The notes under the pieces were generated by a model. That model did no database searches and was not told the origin of the DNA. It was given only the letters and a program-made list of their open reading frames with translations. Made by a program: the position numbers and the translations under genes. Below, in pieces: positions 20,401-28,550 of a stretch of DNA of 64,000 nucleotides. The stretch is from Calditrichia bacterium. Its GTDB lineage: Bacteria > Calditrichota > Calditrichia > RBG-13-44-9 > J075. Numbering within the stretch: position 1 is the stretch's first letter; the number at the start of each line of letters is the position of its first letter. The DNA lies in the NCBI GenBank assembly GCA_028284445.1, contig JANQRS010000072.1, forward strand, positions 62,001 to 126,000, read 5' to 3'.

Positions 20401-20556
20401 GATGATGGTGTCGGATTTGATACTGCTGGAAAATCATCCGGTAACGGATTGCGCAATTTCCAGAAGCGTGCGAAGGAGAGCGGCATGAGTGTCGAAGTAA
20501 GTTCAACGCCTTCAGGCGGCACGACCATTGATGTCCAGAAGCGGAAAATACCCTGA
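17470..20556 (+). CDS. Propeller sensor histidine kinase (NarX-like catalytic core)
   Basis: 1028 residues. ATG at 17470 after TGAGGGC; a TTG at 17449 is in frame but not needed. A signal peptide (about 1-19) leads to a periplasmic region with Reg_prop-like propeller repeats (about 30-640, for example YVANNTGILQYDGVSW) and a Y_Y_Y domain (about 680-755). A membrane helix lies near 762-785, then a coiled coil, a HisKA_3 dimerisation domain with His841 in SDLHDEIGSNLS, and an HATPase_c with DDGVGFD and NGLRNF motifs. It signals to the NarL-type regulator encoded 83 bases downstream. The periplasmic ligand is unknown. Confidence 0.93.
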   Translation: MNLRYLAVCVMLLSIALAAQSESNLREEGQFFLEIFDYKTYNGHQENWGFVSDDRDILYVANNTGILQYDGVSWQTIPTPDNIGAISIDRAADGTIYVGLENGFGYLRQNPAGQLLYHSISQYLPEEHQKVTDVWKTHALSEGVYFLTLSKVYFWANESFTIDSTALSALSVEVDDVMYFGDWRRGIVKLANGKIQTIPGGDHFRDVENYAIVPDQINKKIYVASPHPRAKGFFAYDGQTFTPLDTPLRDFVLGKLAYSGTSSGDQLVVGTIQGGAAIVDPNGKIDHVIDPADGLPNPSIVAPFFDEQNGLWMALVKGIVRAEINSPFSQFNSGNGLDGSIQTITRYKGSLYAGSQQGIYRLKPAASPFENSSFERIDAATGFVWALFPTERALLAATDKGLYEVVDNQATLIDMVWPRVTGLHRSLKFPQRIYLALQNGLYILTETADGWERTERLPELLDEFTTITGDENDVLWVGTNAQGTFRVEIHEPVSADAEHTLTARNFGPQDGLPNGEINVFKIDNKIVFSSERGLFRYDATQDTFLHEASYGDLLSESDRYIGRIKKDQQGSLWLASRSDEGPHVHHRSTEGNWNAFPFQRLDRLGEVRVIYPESNGVVWFGGSEGIIRYAPEVEPTVSPYLTNIRSVSLGDDSLIFTGRTPKAEKLPAAKTITGPELLYRDNALRFQYAAAFYDEAGQNEYQYFLDGFDPTWSNWSKETRKDYTNIPEGDYVFRVRARNIYDQVSIEDRYRFSILPPWYRTIWAYLGYALMGFAGLFVLLRSQVRKFEQRNQEALQREKDRSELEMAKVRAEAAELRARAAEAEKEREKEQMRSRIASDLHDEIGSNLSSISLISQILQEKEVLAEKERQRLQDVHSIASETANAMRDIVWFVNPLNDTMEKLIIRMRETANRMLDHLDFEFEAPGGNLDLQPDIHFRRNLFLIYKEALQNIVRHSQAERVTIRISADTNMLRMQIEDDGVGFDTAGKSSGNGLRNFQKRAKESGMSVEVSSTPSGGTTIDVQKRKIP

Positions 20557-20639
20557 TTGCGGTATAGATTTTTGCGATGCGCATTGATACTTTGGCAATG
20601 CAAGGAAATTGGCTGTAAGCTTAGCATTGGAAGACCGGG

Positions 20640-21299
20640 ATGAGCGAGAACAAAACGACTAAAAATCTGATTAACGTGATTATTGTTGAAGACGATGACC
20701 TCTTTCGGGATTCGATTCAGGAACTGATTAACAAATGTGATGGTCTGCAATGCCAGCACGCGTTTACATCCTGTGAAGAGGCATTTGCCTTCCTGGAAAC
20801 AGATTTTGCCCCGGAAGTCATTCTGCTGGACATCGATCTACCCGGGATTAGCGGCCTCGACGCCATTCCGCGTTTTAAGGAGCTGAGTCCAGCCTCGAAA
20901 ATCCTGATGCTCACTATTTTCGATGATGATGACAATGTCTTTAATGCCCTTTGCCTCGGGGCCAATGGCTACCTGTTAAAATCTTCCTCCGCAGAGAAAA
21001 TCGATCATCACATTCGCGACGTTATCGCCGGCGGTGCTGCGATGAGTCCACATATCGCAGCAAAAGTGCTGCATATGTTTACCCAATATTCGCAACCGCG
21101 CAAGGAATATGGATTGGGGAAGCGGGAAAAGGAAATTTTACGCCTGTTGGTCAACGGCATGAGCAAGAAACATATTGCCGCCCACCTCTGCATCAGCTTA
21201 CATACCGTAGACACTCACCTGAAGAACATCTATTCGAAACTGCAAGTACATTCACAAATTGACGTGGTTGCCAAGGCCTTGAAAGAACGGTTGATTTAA
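20640..21299 (+). CDS. NarL/LuxR-family response regulator
   Basis: 219 residues. An N-terminal receiver (about 11-130) with the acidic pair in VEDDD and phospho-acceptor Asp64 in LLDIDLPG, then a LuxR-type helix-turn-helix (about 155-215) with a LGKREKEILRLLVNG opening and the KHIAAHLCISLHTVDTHLKNIYSKL recognition region. Standard length. As the gene directly after a HisKA_3 kinase it is the obvious cognate regulator. Targets unknown; the divergent secreted proteins at 16401-17273 and 14351-16150 are candidates by position. Confidence 0.95.
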   Translation: MSENKTTKNLINVIIVEDDDLFRDSIQELINKCDGLQCQHAFTSCEEAFAFLETDFAPEVILLDIDLPGISGLDAIPRFKELSPASKILMLTIFDDDDNVFNALCLGANGYLLKSSSAEKIDHHIRDVIAGGAAMSPHIAAKVLHMFTQYSQPRKEYGLGKREKEILRLLVNGMSKKHIAAHLCISLHTVDTHLKNIYSKLQVHSQIDVVAKALKERLI

Positions 21300-21350
21300 G
21301 TGGGGGTTGGGGATTCGAGATTGGTTGACTCAGCAAATTATTGCCGCTTC

Positions 21351-21374
21351 ACATGCCCCTTCGAAGGGGGATGT
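21351..21374. repeat. Short member of the C-rich/G-rich palindrome family
   Basis: ACATgCCCCTTCGAAGGGGgATGT, perfect apart from one G/G mismatch, between convergent genes. It shares the CCCCTTCGAAGGGG core with the 28462 copy. Confidence 0.65.
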
Positions 21375-21395
21375 AGAGGTTGGAGAAACCAACAT

Positions 21396-21422
21396 CTCGT
21401 GCGCGGCGCGGCCGCACACGAG
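21396..21422. terminator. Strong hairpin between convergent genes
   Basis: CTCGTG.GCGGC pairs with GCCGC.CACGAG around a three-base loop. It lies between the stops of the response regulator (+) and the exported protein at 21435 (-). No clean U-tract is present on either strand, so a terminator role is probable but not certain. Confidence 0.45.
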
Positions 21423-21434
21423 TTGGTAACTTTC

Positions 21435-21881
21435 CTAATGGCGATGAAAAATCTTCGCAACAATTTTCCAGCCGTCTTCAAATTTGTATAGCGAGAGGTA
21501 GTCTGTAAAGATATGCTTTCCGTCGCGATGCAACTCAACGCGGGCAACTGCTGCGTTGCCTTCTACATTCACTTCCGGAAATTCATAGGTCACATTTGGT
21601 TTCGGCGCATCCATTTTCTTTTCCTTGTTTCCTGCCTCCATGCGACCGATCCAATCATCCAGGGACACCTTCACAATTTTGTCATCGCGCAATACCGACA
21701 TGGTAAAGTCCGGATGAAATCCAGCACGCATTTTTTCGGGACTGCTCTCGATATGAACGCCTTCTATGTAGGCGGTCTTGATCACATCTTTCACATCTGC
21801 TTCATCTCCAGCGACAGCGCTACTGCTTACAGCAAGCAATAGAACGGCAATAAAGATGAACGGTGCGGCAAATTTCTTCAT
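21435..21881 (-). CDS. Exported NTF2-like protein (putative lumazine-binding family)
   Basis: 148 residues. The ATG at 21881 has a consensus GGAGGT site; an extended frame to 21959 is not supported. Signal peptide about 1-24 (AVAGDE), then an NTF2-like cone fold as in the Lumazine_bd_2 group: VIKTAYIEGVHIESSPEKMR, a FHPDFTM motif, and a C-terminal FEDGWKIVAKIFHRH strand. Members are small exported proteins often annotated as lumazine-binding or SnoaL-like; the actual ligand is unknown. Monocistronic by appearance. Confidence 0.87.
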   Translation of the reverse strand: MKKFAAPFIFIAVLLLAVSSSAVAGDEADVKDVIKTAYIEGVHIESSPEKMRAGFHPDFTMSVLRDDKIVKVSLDDWIGRMEAGNKEKKMDAPKPNVTYEFPEVNVEGNAAVARVELHRDGKHIFTDYLSLYKFEDGWKIVAKIFHRH

Positions 21882-22028
21882 AATACCTCCTTGGGGTTGA
21901 TTAAAAAGCTTAGAGATTAGAAAAAAGATCTGATGCTCGAAAAAGAAATTGGGTAACACTCAAGTTACGCGGCGGCGCTTATTTAGTTGCAGTGGTTATA
22001 ACATAAATCGGTGGGAATCCCTAAACGC

Positions 22029-22056
22029 AAAAAGCCTCTCAATTGAGAGGCTTTTT
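22029..22056. terminator. Bidirectional rho-independent terminator after tRNA-fMet
   Basis: AAAAAGCCTCTCAA pairs perfectly with TTGAGAGGCTTTTT, giving A and U tracts on both strands. It sits 6 bases beyond the 3' end of the tRNA on the minus strand and can also stop transcripts from the left. Confidence 0.9.
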
Positions 22057-22062
22057 ATGTTG

Positions 22063-22136
<74 letters not shown>

Positions 22137-22230
22137 ATCAAATATAGACGACCAATATATAGCAGCGATCTACGATTGTCAACAGGTAAATTGCTTTTTT
22201 GTTTGGAATGCATAGACTGGTTTTGACGTT

Positions 22231-23301
22231 TCATCTTTTCGCCGCCCCAACAAGCGTCAGCACTGCCTGGACGACGTCCTCAATCCCCGGAAGTTCAAAT
22301 TGGATGAGCACTTCGAAGAAAGACGGTTCTGGCTCCACCCCTTTCAGCAATGGGCGTAGCTTTACGCCGTCTTTTTCCGTCACCACAATCATCGATGCAT
22401 CAGCTTCTCGCGCTGCACTAAAAATCTCCTCAACGTTCGCCTTCGTATAGCTATGATGATCTGCGAAGTCGCGATAGCCGACGATGTTGTCATTTGCCCC
22501 CGCCAGGCTCCTGCGAAAATGCTCCGGATTGGCAATACCGCTGACAACGAATATTTTTTCCCCGCTGAGAACGGCTTCATTGAGTTCCTCCCGCTGCCCC
22601 GCAAGCGGACGCAAGCCAATGATCCGATATTGGCCGCGCTTCACGATTGCAGCAGACGCCAGACTCTTCACCTCCGCTTCGATACGCATTAGATCCTTTT
22701 CGCCGCTCCATTTATTGAGTATCACGAACTTTGCGCGCTTTAAAGCCCCCTTAATGTCTCGCAAATAACTGAAGGGAAACAAAAACGGATGCTGTCTCCA
22801 GCGCGATACATCGATCAGACAAATATCCAGTTCGCGATTTAATTGTCGATGCTGAAAACCATCATCCATGAGCAGGACATCAACCGTATGGTCTTTCAAT
22901 ATTGCCTGAGCGGCCTCATATCGATTGGCACCAACGCCTATCACCCCGTTCTTCAGGTGCTGAAGCAGCATCTTCGGCTCGTCCCCTATCTCGCTTACAG
23001 CGGTATTGGGAGCGTCCGCGGCGACAACCAGGGGAGTTGTGCCGGAGCGGCGATATCCGCGCGTCAAAATACCAACCACGAGCCCGCGCAATTCCAGGCG
23101 CCGTATCAATTCTGCAACAAAGGGCGTTTTACCTGTTCCTCCCAATTGAATATTGCCAATGGCGACAACCGGCACCGGCAAGGTTTTCTTGCTCAACACG
23201 CCGTAATCGTAGAGCTTATTTCGCAAAAAGACGATTGCGTAATGAATAAATCCCAACGGCAACAAAAACCACTTTAAGGTGTCTAAAATAATATGATTCA
23301 A
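22231..23301 (-). CDS. lpxK: Tetraacyldisaccharide 4'-kinase
   Basis: 356 residues, usual length. It phosphorylates the 4' position of the lipid A disaccharide precursor at the inner face of the inner membrane. Seen: an N-terminal hydrophobic helix (about 9-27) for membrane attachment, a Walker A motif GGTGKTP (54-60) following VPVVAIGNIQ, a TRGYRR segment, the DDGFQHR motif in the second lobe and a VTEKDGVKL motif near the C-terminus. It lies upstream of tRNA-fMet on the same strand and divergent from the efflux operon. Confidence 0.95.
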   Translation of the reverse strand: MNHIILDTLKWFLLPLGFIHYAIVFLRNKLYDYGVLSKKTLPVPVVAIGNIQLGGTGKTPFVAELIRRLELRGLVVGILTRGYRRSGTTPLVVAADAPNTAVSEIGDEPKMLLQHLKNGVIGVGANRYEAAQAILKDHTVDVLLMDDGFQHRQLNRELDICLIDVSRWRQHPFLFPFSYLRDIKGALKRAKFVILNKWSGEKDLMRIEAEVKSLASAAIVKRGQYRIIGLRPLAGQREELNEAVLSGEKIFVVSGIANPEHFRRSLAGANDNIVGYRDFADHHSYTKANVEEIFSAAREADASMIVVTEKDGVKLRPLLKGVEPEPSFFEVLIQFELPGIEDVVQAVLTLVGAAKR

Positions 23302-23497
23302 ATAGTGAATGTCCTGTTTTGTAAAAACCTGTCATCGGATGTCATAGAATTTTCCTAAACCACCGCGGTAAATTATATTGTAACGAGAATTAGACAAGAA
23401 AAATTATTAAGTTGCAAACTTCCGCCTATCTGTTGCGTAGCGATAGGTGTATGGGTATAGACGTGTTAGACTTCCAATTCTGAGGAGCAAGAGAAGT

Positions 23498-24691
23498 ATG
23501 AAACGATTTCTGAGTTTGATGATGATTCTGGCTATGATGGGGTTTCTGGCCAGTTGTGGTTCTGAGGATGGTCGCGCCGAGGAAAAAGGCAACGACGATA
23601 ACAAAACAGAAGTTGAAGAATCCAGCAATGATGGTAATACAGCCACGCGCAAAGGACGGATGCGGGATGACGAAGGCAATCCGATTTCCGGAGACGACTC
23701 TGGCGTAATCCCGGTCGAAGTCACCAAAGTTACGCGCGGCGCCATTTCCAGCTATCTATTATATAGCAGCACCCTGGAAACCGAGCAAATTGTTGATATC
23801 TATCCGCGCATCGGTGGATTGGTCGTTGCCATTTATAAAGATGAGAGCGATAAAATCGGCAAGAACGCGCCACTGCTGCAAATCGAAAAAGACACCTACG
23901 AGCTGGACGAAAAAAATGCCAAGCTCGAATATGACAAACAGACGGCAAATTTTGCCCGCCTGGAAAAACTTCAGGCTGAAGAACTGCTGAGCGAAGAAGA
24001 GTTTCAAAATGCCCGTTTGACGCTTGATCAGGCCAGGATCGCCTGGGAACGCGCAGCCTTGTTACTTCGTCAAACAACGGTTCGTTCCCCGATTTCCGGT
24101 GTTGTTGGTGAAAGAACCGTGCGCCTTGGTGATCGCGTTCAAACAACAACAAAGCTGTTTTCCGTTGCCAATCTCACGGAAAAAATCGTTCCGGTTTATA
24201 TCCCGCAAAGCGAATTTTCCAAAACCTTTAAGGGACAGGCTGCTCTTATATCGTCCGATGTTATTCCCGGCGTCAAGCTTAACGGCTACGTGAAGCGCAA
24301 GAGCCCGATCATTGATCCACAAAGCGGTACCTTCAAAGTGACGATCGCTCTTAAGGATCCCAAGAACATCCTCAGTCCCGGTATGTTTGTTCGTGCAGAG
24401 CTCGTCGTTGATACCCATGAAGACACCCAACTGATTCCAAAGTCCGCACTGATTTACGAAAATGACCGCTCTTACTTCTATGTTGCACGCGGCGACAGCG
24501 CAGCGAAATTCGAATTGGTTAAGGGCTTTGAAGATTCTGAAAAGGTTGAAGTATTGAACGATCTACCCAGCGACACCAAAGTAGTTGTTCTTGGGCAAAA
24601 TGGCTTAAAAGAAGGTACCAGAGTAAGGGTGTCGTCCGAAAAGACATATGCATGGCAGGGCAAAGTTCAGGCTTCCCTGGCTCGCTACTAG
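23498..24691 (+). CDS. RND efflux periplasmic adaptor lipoprotein (membrane-fusion protein)
   Basis: 397 residues. The ATG at 23498 follows a GAGGAG site; the frame runs back to 23447 but the lipoprotein signal begins at 23498. Lipobox LASC places the Cys near residue 20. An acidic Asn/Glu/Asp-rich linker (about 25-70) follows, then the MFP layout: barrel-sandwich halves (IVDIYPRIGGLV and TTVRSPISGVVGER), a short alpha hairpin between them, a beta-barrel domain and a membrane-proximal domain. It should link an RND permease to an outer-membrane channel. Two RND permease genes follow. Confidence 0.94.
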   Translation: MKRFLSLMMILAMMGFLASCGSEDGRAEEKGNDDNKTEVEESSNDGNTATRKGRMRDDEGNPISGDDSGVIPVEVTKVTRGAISSYLLYSSTLETEQIVDIYPRIGGLVVAIYKDESDKIGKNAPLLQIEKDTYELDEKNAKLEYDKQTANFARLEKLQAEELLSEEEFQNARLTLDQARIAWERAALLLRQTTVRSPISGVVGERTVRLGDRVQTTTKLFSVANLTEKIVPVYIPQSEFSKTFKGQAALISSDVIPGVKLNGYVKRKSPIIDPQSGTFKVTIALKDPKNILSPGMFVRAELVVDTHEDTQLIPKSALIYENDRSYFYVARGDSAAKFELVKGFEDSEKVEVLNDLPSDTKVVVLGQNGLKEGTRVRVSSEKTYAWQGKVQASLARY

Positions 24692-24766
24692 TACGTAACC
24701 AATCTTTTGAGATAATGGCTGTGCCGTTAGACAGTGCAGCCACATCCCACATTACTAGTTTTGGAT

Positions 24767-24806
24767 CGCCAGGGCATCAGGCAATTTCATTCTAAGCGCC
24801 CTGGCG
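24767..24806. promoter_or_regulatory. Hairpin between adaptor and first permease genes
   Basis: CGCCAGGGC (24767-24775) pairs with GCCCTGGCG (24798-24806) around a 22-base loop. No U-tract follows, so it is more likely an RNA-processing or stability element setting relative expression than a full terminator. Confidence 0.4.
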
Positions 24807-24848
24807 AAGAAAAAATCCGAATATTTCCGAAAAACAGGATACACCTCA

Positions 24849-27800
24849 ATGGAATCCCAAAGCTCTTCGAACAACTTTTTCTCGTTTACAACGTCGCGGC
24901 CCGTTACCGTTACCATGATAACGATCGCTTTTTTGCTCTTCGGCTGGCTTTCCTATGATCAGCTAAGCTTGAACCTGATGCCGGACATTTCTTATCCCTC
25001 ATTGACCGTCAGAACCGAATTCCCCGGTACTGCGCCGGAGGAAATTGAAACAGCGATCTCCCGCCCTGTCGAAGAAGCATTGGGCGTTGTTGCTGACCTT
25101 ACCGCCATTAGCTCGATTTCAAAAGCAGGACAATCCGATGTCATCCTGGAATACAATTGGGATGTGGACATGATTGAAGCAATTGGCGAAGTACGCGAAA
25201 AACTTGATCGCGTTTTCCTACCGGAAGATGCAAACAAACCGATCATCCTGAAGTACGATCCCTCGCTCGACCCGATTTTAAGACTCGGTTTAACCGGTGG
25301 CCCCGATTTGTATGTCAGCCGCAACATCGCAGAGGAAAACATCAAACGCGCCCTGGAAACCGTTCCCGGCGTGGCCTCTGTTCGCGTAAAAGGTGGATAT
25401 GAAGAAGAAATCCGCGTCGAGTTGAACGAGAAGCAAATCTCCCTAATGGGACTTGACATTCAGCAAATTCGTCAGCGCCTGTCCGAAGAGAACGTTAACC
25501 TGGCCGGCGGCGAACTCCAGGAAGGTCAAACCGAATATATCGTTCGTACACTCAATGAATTTCGGACTGTCGCCGAAATAGCAGAAATCAAACTCGGTTT
25601 TCAGAACAATCGCGAAGTACGTCTGGCAGATATCGGTCAAGTCTATCGAACTTATAAGGAACGGCAGATCCTTACGCGGTTGAACGAAGAGGAAAGCGTT
25701 GAGCTGGAAGTATATAAAGAAGGCGACGCCAATATTGTTGAAGTTGCAGAACGCGTACGCGACAAAGTATTCGGGACCGAAGAACAGCAGGCGTATGTCG
25801 CAGAAATGCGCGAAAAAGAAAAGAAGAAGGACGACGATAAAGAGGAATCGGCGCAGCAAGGCGGACAAGGCCGTGGCGGCCCCGGTGGCGGCGGATTTCA
25901 GGATGATATGATTAAGCGCGCCATGACCAACTACTTGGCTTACAGTTTACCCAGCGATATGAATCTGGCACTCCTCAGCGACCAATCTGTTTTTATCGAG
26001 AATTCAATTGATGACGTAAAAAGCACGGCAATTTGGGGCGGTGTTTTTGCCGTCATCGTCTTACTCCTCTTTCTCAACAAATTGTCCACCACCGTTATCG
26101 TCGGACTGGCCATTCCAATTTCAATCCTTGCCACCTTTACACCAATGAACCTGTTTGAGGTCTCCCTGAACATCATGTCGCTTGGTGGACTGGCATTGGG
26201 TATCGGTATGCTGGTAGATAACTCAATTGTAGTTATTGAGAGTATTTTCCGCTGCCGCGAAGAAGGCGATGACTTCGTCGAGTCGGTTATACGCGGCACC
26301 GGCGAGGTGGGTAGCGCTGTGACAGCTTCAACCCTGACGACCATAGCCGTTTTCTTCCCGATGATTTTTGTTGAAGGCATCGCCGGTCAAATCTTTGGTG
26401 ATTTGGCCCTAACGGTAGTTTTCTCACTGCTGGCATCTTTGGCAGTCGCGCTCTTTTTTATTCCTATGCTTGCTTCCCGCCGCTTCATCAGCAACAGCGA
26501 AGACGCCAGCCAGGAAACCCTGGGCGGTTTTTACACCAAAGTAGATTTTCTCGGAGATTTTCGCGATGATGTAAAGCGCATCTTCAATCGCTATACAACG
26601 GCCGGACTACTTAAGCAGTTCCTTTTACTGGTGCCGACAATCGTTGGCTTCATCGTTGGCATTCTGGTGCTTATCCTGCGCTTCAGCTGGTATTGTTTCA
26701 GCCGCACGTTCAATGCCGTCTTAATGGTCATCACGACCCTGGTCGGATTGGTCAGCACTTTTTGGACAACTGTCGGCGCCAAAATACTTGCAGCAATTAC
26801 CAACCGTTTCAATCGCCTGCTTCAATACATTGCCCAACGCTATACAACCATTATTGACTGGGCACTGACCAATCGCTCAACGGTTCTCGCCGGCGCACTG
26901 GTTCCTTTTATAATTACGGTATTTGTTCTGCTGCCGCAGTTAGGCAGCGAGTTAATTCCGGAAGTTCGCCAGGGTGAATTTACAGTGGAATTGACTCTGC
27001 CGATTGGCACCCCGGTCGAAATTACTGCGGATATCATCTCGCCAATTGAACAGATGATCCTTGAGCAGGATGAAGTATCTCAAATATCCACGGTTGTGGG
27101 TGTGGACCTGACGAAAATCAACGATAGCGAGGCGGGTGAACATACCGCCAGTATCACCGTTGGACTAAAGGCAAACGATGATATGCGGCTAACGGAAGAT
27201 CGTGTGCTCAACAGCATTCGTTCAAGCATGGAAAACTACAGCGGTATCGCTTATAAAATTTCCCGCCCGGTGCTTTTCAGTTTCAAGACGCCGGTTGAGG
27301 TAGAAATTCGCGGCTATAATCTCACGGAATTGGCCCTCACCAGCCGTGATGCGGTTGCAGAGCTGTCAAGAGTAGATGGTTTGACCGATGTGAAATCCTC
27401 TCTGCAGCGCGGCAATCCCGAAGTTCAGATTGTTTACGATCGCAATCGCCTGGCGTATCATGATTTGAATATTATGACTGTGGCCAGCCTGGTTCGCAAC
27501 AAGGTGCGCGGAGATGTGGCTACTGAATTCAAAAAAGAAGATCGCCGCATCGACGTTTTGGTCCGGGTGCGAGATGAAGACAAAGCAACCATCGATCGCT
27601 TGAAGCTCTTGAACGTCAACCCCGGCGGTGAAGTGCCGATTACGCTTGAGAGCGTCGCCAGAATTGAAATCAAAGAAGGTCCAAGCGAAATTCGCCGGAT
27701 CGATCAGGAACGTACAGCCTTGATTACCGCCAACATCGCTGAGCGCAGTCTTTCGGATGTCAGTGAAGATGTGTTCGCGACCATGGCAAACATGGATTTG

Positions 27801-28409
27801 CCGGAAGGATTCTCTTTTGAAATCACCGGTCAAAACAAGGAAATGGAAGTATCGCTGAACAGCTTGCAATTGGCACTGCTTTTGGCCATTTTCATGGTAT
27901 ACATCGTCATGGCGTCCCAGTTTGAGTCGTTCATCCATCCGCTGGTCATCTTGTTTACCGTACCGTTTGGATTGATTGGGGTCGTGCTCATTCTTTGGGT
28001 GCTCGGCATTCCGATGAACATCATGGTATTTCTTGGACTGATCATGCTTGCCGGGATTGTGGTAAATAATGCCATCGTACTGGTTGACTACATCAATCAG
28101 TTGCGCAATAAAGGCATGAAGAAACGCGAGGCGATTATTGAAGCCGGCAAAGCGCGCCTGCGGCCGATTCTCATGACTACCATGACCACAGTGCTGGGCT
28201 TGTTGCCGATGGCAATTGGGTTTGGCGAAGGTGCTGAGATTCGCACCCCGATGGCAATTACGGTAATTGCCGGATTGATCAGCGCAACCGTATTAACACT
28301 CGTCGTGATACCGACGGTATATGCAATATTCACCGGTTCCGATGAGGTTGAAGCAACCGCTTCTGATGTCGCCCCGGCAGATGATCCGATTGATCCGCTG
28401 CCTGCGTAA
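24849..28409 (+). CDS. RND multidrug-type efflux permease with extra membrane segment
   Basis: 1186 residues, versus about 1040 for typical HAE1 pumps. The core is clear: TM1 (TVTMITIAFLLFGWLSY), porter domain repeats, TM4 with proton-relay residue Asp457 (the second Asp is Asn458), and the second half with TM8-TM12. Two insertions explain the length: a charged and Gly-rich stretch at about 320-360 before TM2, and about 100 residues between TM6 and TM7 (about 548-665) containing two additional hydrophobic segments (about 587-612 and 623-650). The protein exports compounds from the inner membrane/periplasm using the proton gradient. The start is preceded by AGGA. Confidence 0.94.
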   Translation: MESQSSSNNFFSFTTSRPVTVTMITIAFLLFGWLSYDQLSLNLMPDISYPSLTVRTEFPGTAPEEIETAISRPVEEALGVVADLTAISSISKAGQSDVILEYNWDVDMIEAIGEVREKLDRVFLPEDANKPIILKYDPSLDPILRLGLTGGPDLYVSRNIAEENIKRALETVPGVASVRVKGGYEEEIRVELNEKQISLMGLDIQQIRQRLSEENVNLAGGELQEGQTEYIVRTLNEFRTVAEIAEIKLGFQNNREVRLADIGQVYRTYKERQILTRLNEEESVELEVYKEGDANIVEVAERVRDKVFGTEEQQAYVAEMREKEKKKDDDKEESAQQGGQGRGGPGGGGFQDDMIKRAMTNYLAYSLPSDMNLALLSDQSVFIENSIDDVKSTAIWGGVFAVIVLLLFLNKLSTTVIVGLAIPISILATFTPMNLFEVSLNIMSLGGLALGIGMLVDNSIVVIESIFRCREEGDDFVESVIRGTGEVGSAVTASTLTTIAVFFPMIFVEGIAGQIFGDLALTVVFSLLASLAVALFFIPMLASRRFISNSEDASQETLGGFYTKVDFLGDFRDDVKRIFNRYTTAGLLKQFLLLVPTIVGFIVGILVLILRFSWYCFSRTFNAVLMVITTLVGLVSTFWTTVGAKILAAITNRFNRLLQYIAQRYTTIIDWALTNRSTVLAGALVPFIITVFVLLPQLGSELIPEVRQGEFTVELTLPIGTPVEITADIISPIEQMILEQDEVSQISTVVGVDLTKINDSEAGEHTASITVGLKANDDMRLTEDRVLNSIRSSMENYSGIAYKISRPVLFSFKTPVEVEIRGYNLTELALTSRDAVAELSRVDGLTDVKSSLQRGNPEVQIVYDRNRLAYHDLNIMTVASLVRNKVRGDVATEFKKEDRRIDVLVRVRDEDKATIDRLKLLNVNPGGEVPITLESVARIEIKEGPSEIRRIDQERTALITANIAERSLSDVSEDVFATMANMDLPEGFSFEITGQNKEMEVSLNSLQLALLLAIFMVYIVMASQFESFIHPLVILFTVPFGLIGVVLILWVLGIPMNIMVFLGLIMLAGIVVNNAIVLVDYINQLRNKGMKKREAIIEAGKARLRPILMTTMTTVLGLLPMAIGFGEGAEIRTPMAITVIAGLISATVLTLVVIPTVYAIFTGSDEVEATASDVAPADDPIDPLPA

Positions 28410-28461
28410 GCCAGCGAAGCCGGCGTCAGGACCTTCGGCCCGTCAGGCTCGCAAGCTCGCC

Positions 28462-28511
28462 GTCACATCCCCCTGAATCCCCCTTCGAAGGGGAACGCAG
28501 GGGGATGTGAC
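28462..28511. repeat. 50-bp intergenic palindrome, C-rich/G-rich family
   Basis: The outer arms GTCACATCCCCCTG and CAGGGGGATGTGAC pair perfectly over 14 bp, and the inner CCCCTTCGAAGGGG forms a second stem. It lies between the two RND permease genes and closely resembles the copy at 34657. Confidence 0.85.
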
Positions 28512-28550
28512 ATGAACGAATTGAGTTAACATTTAACCATAGGTTCTATT

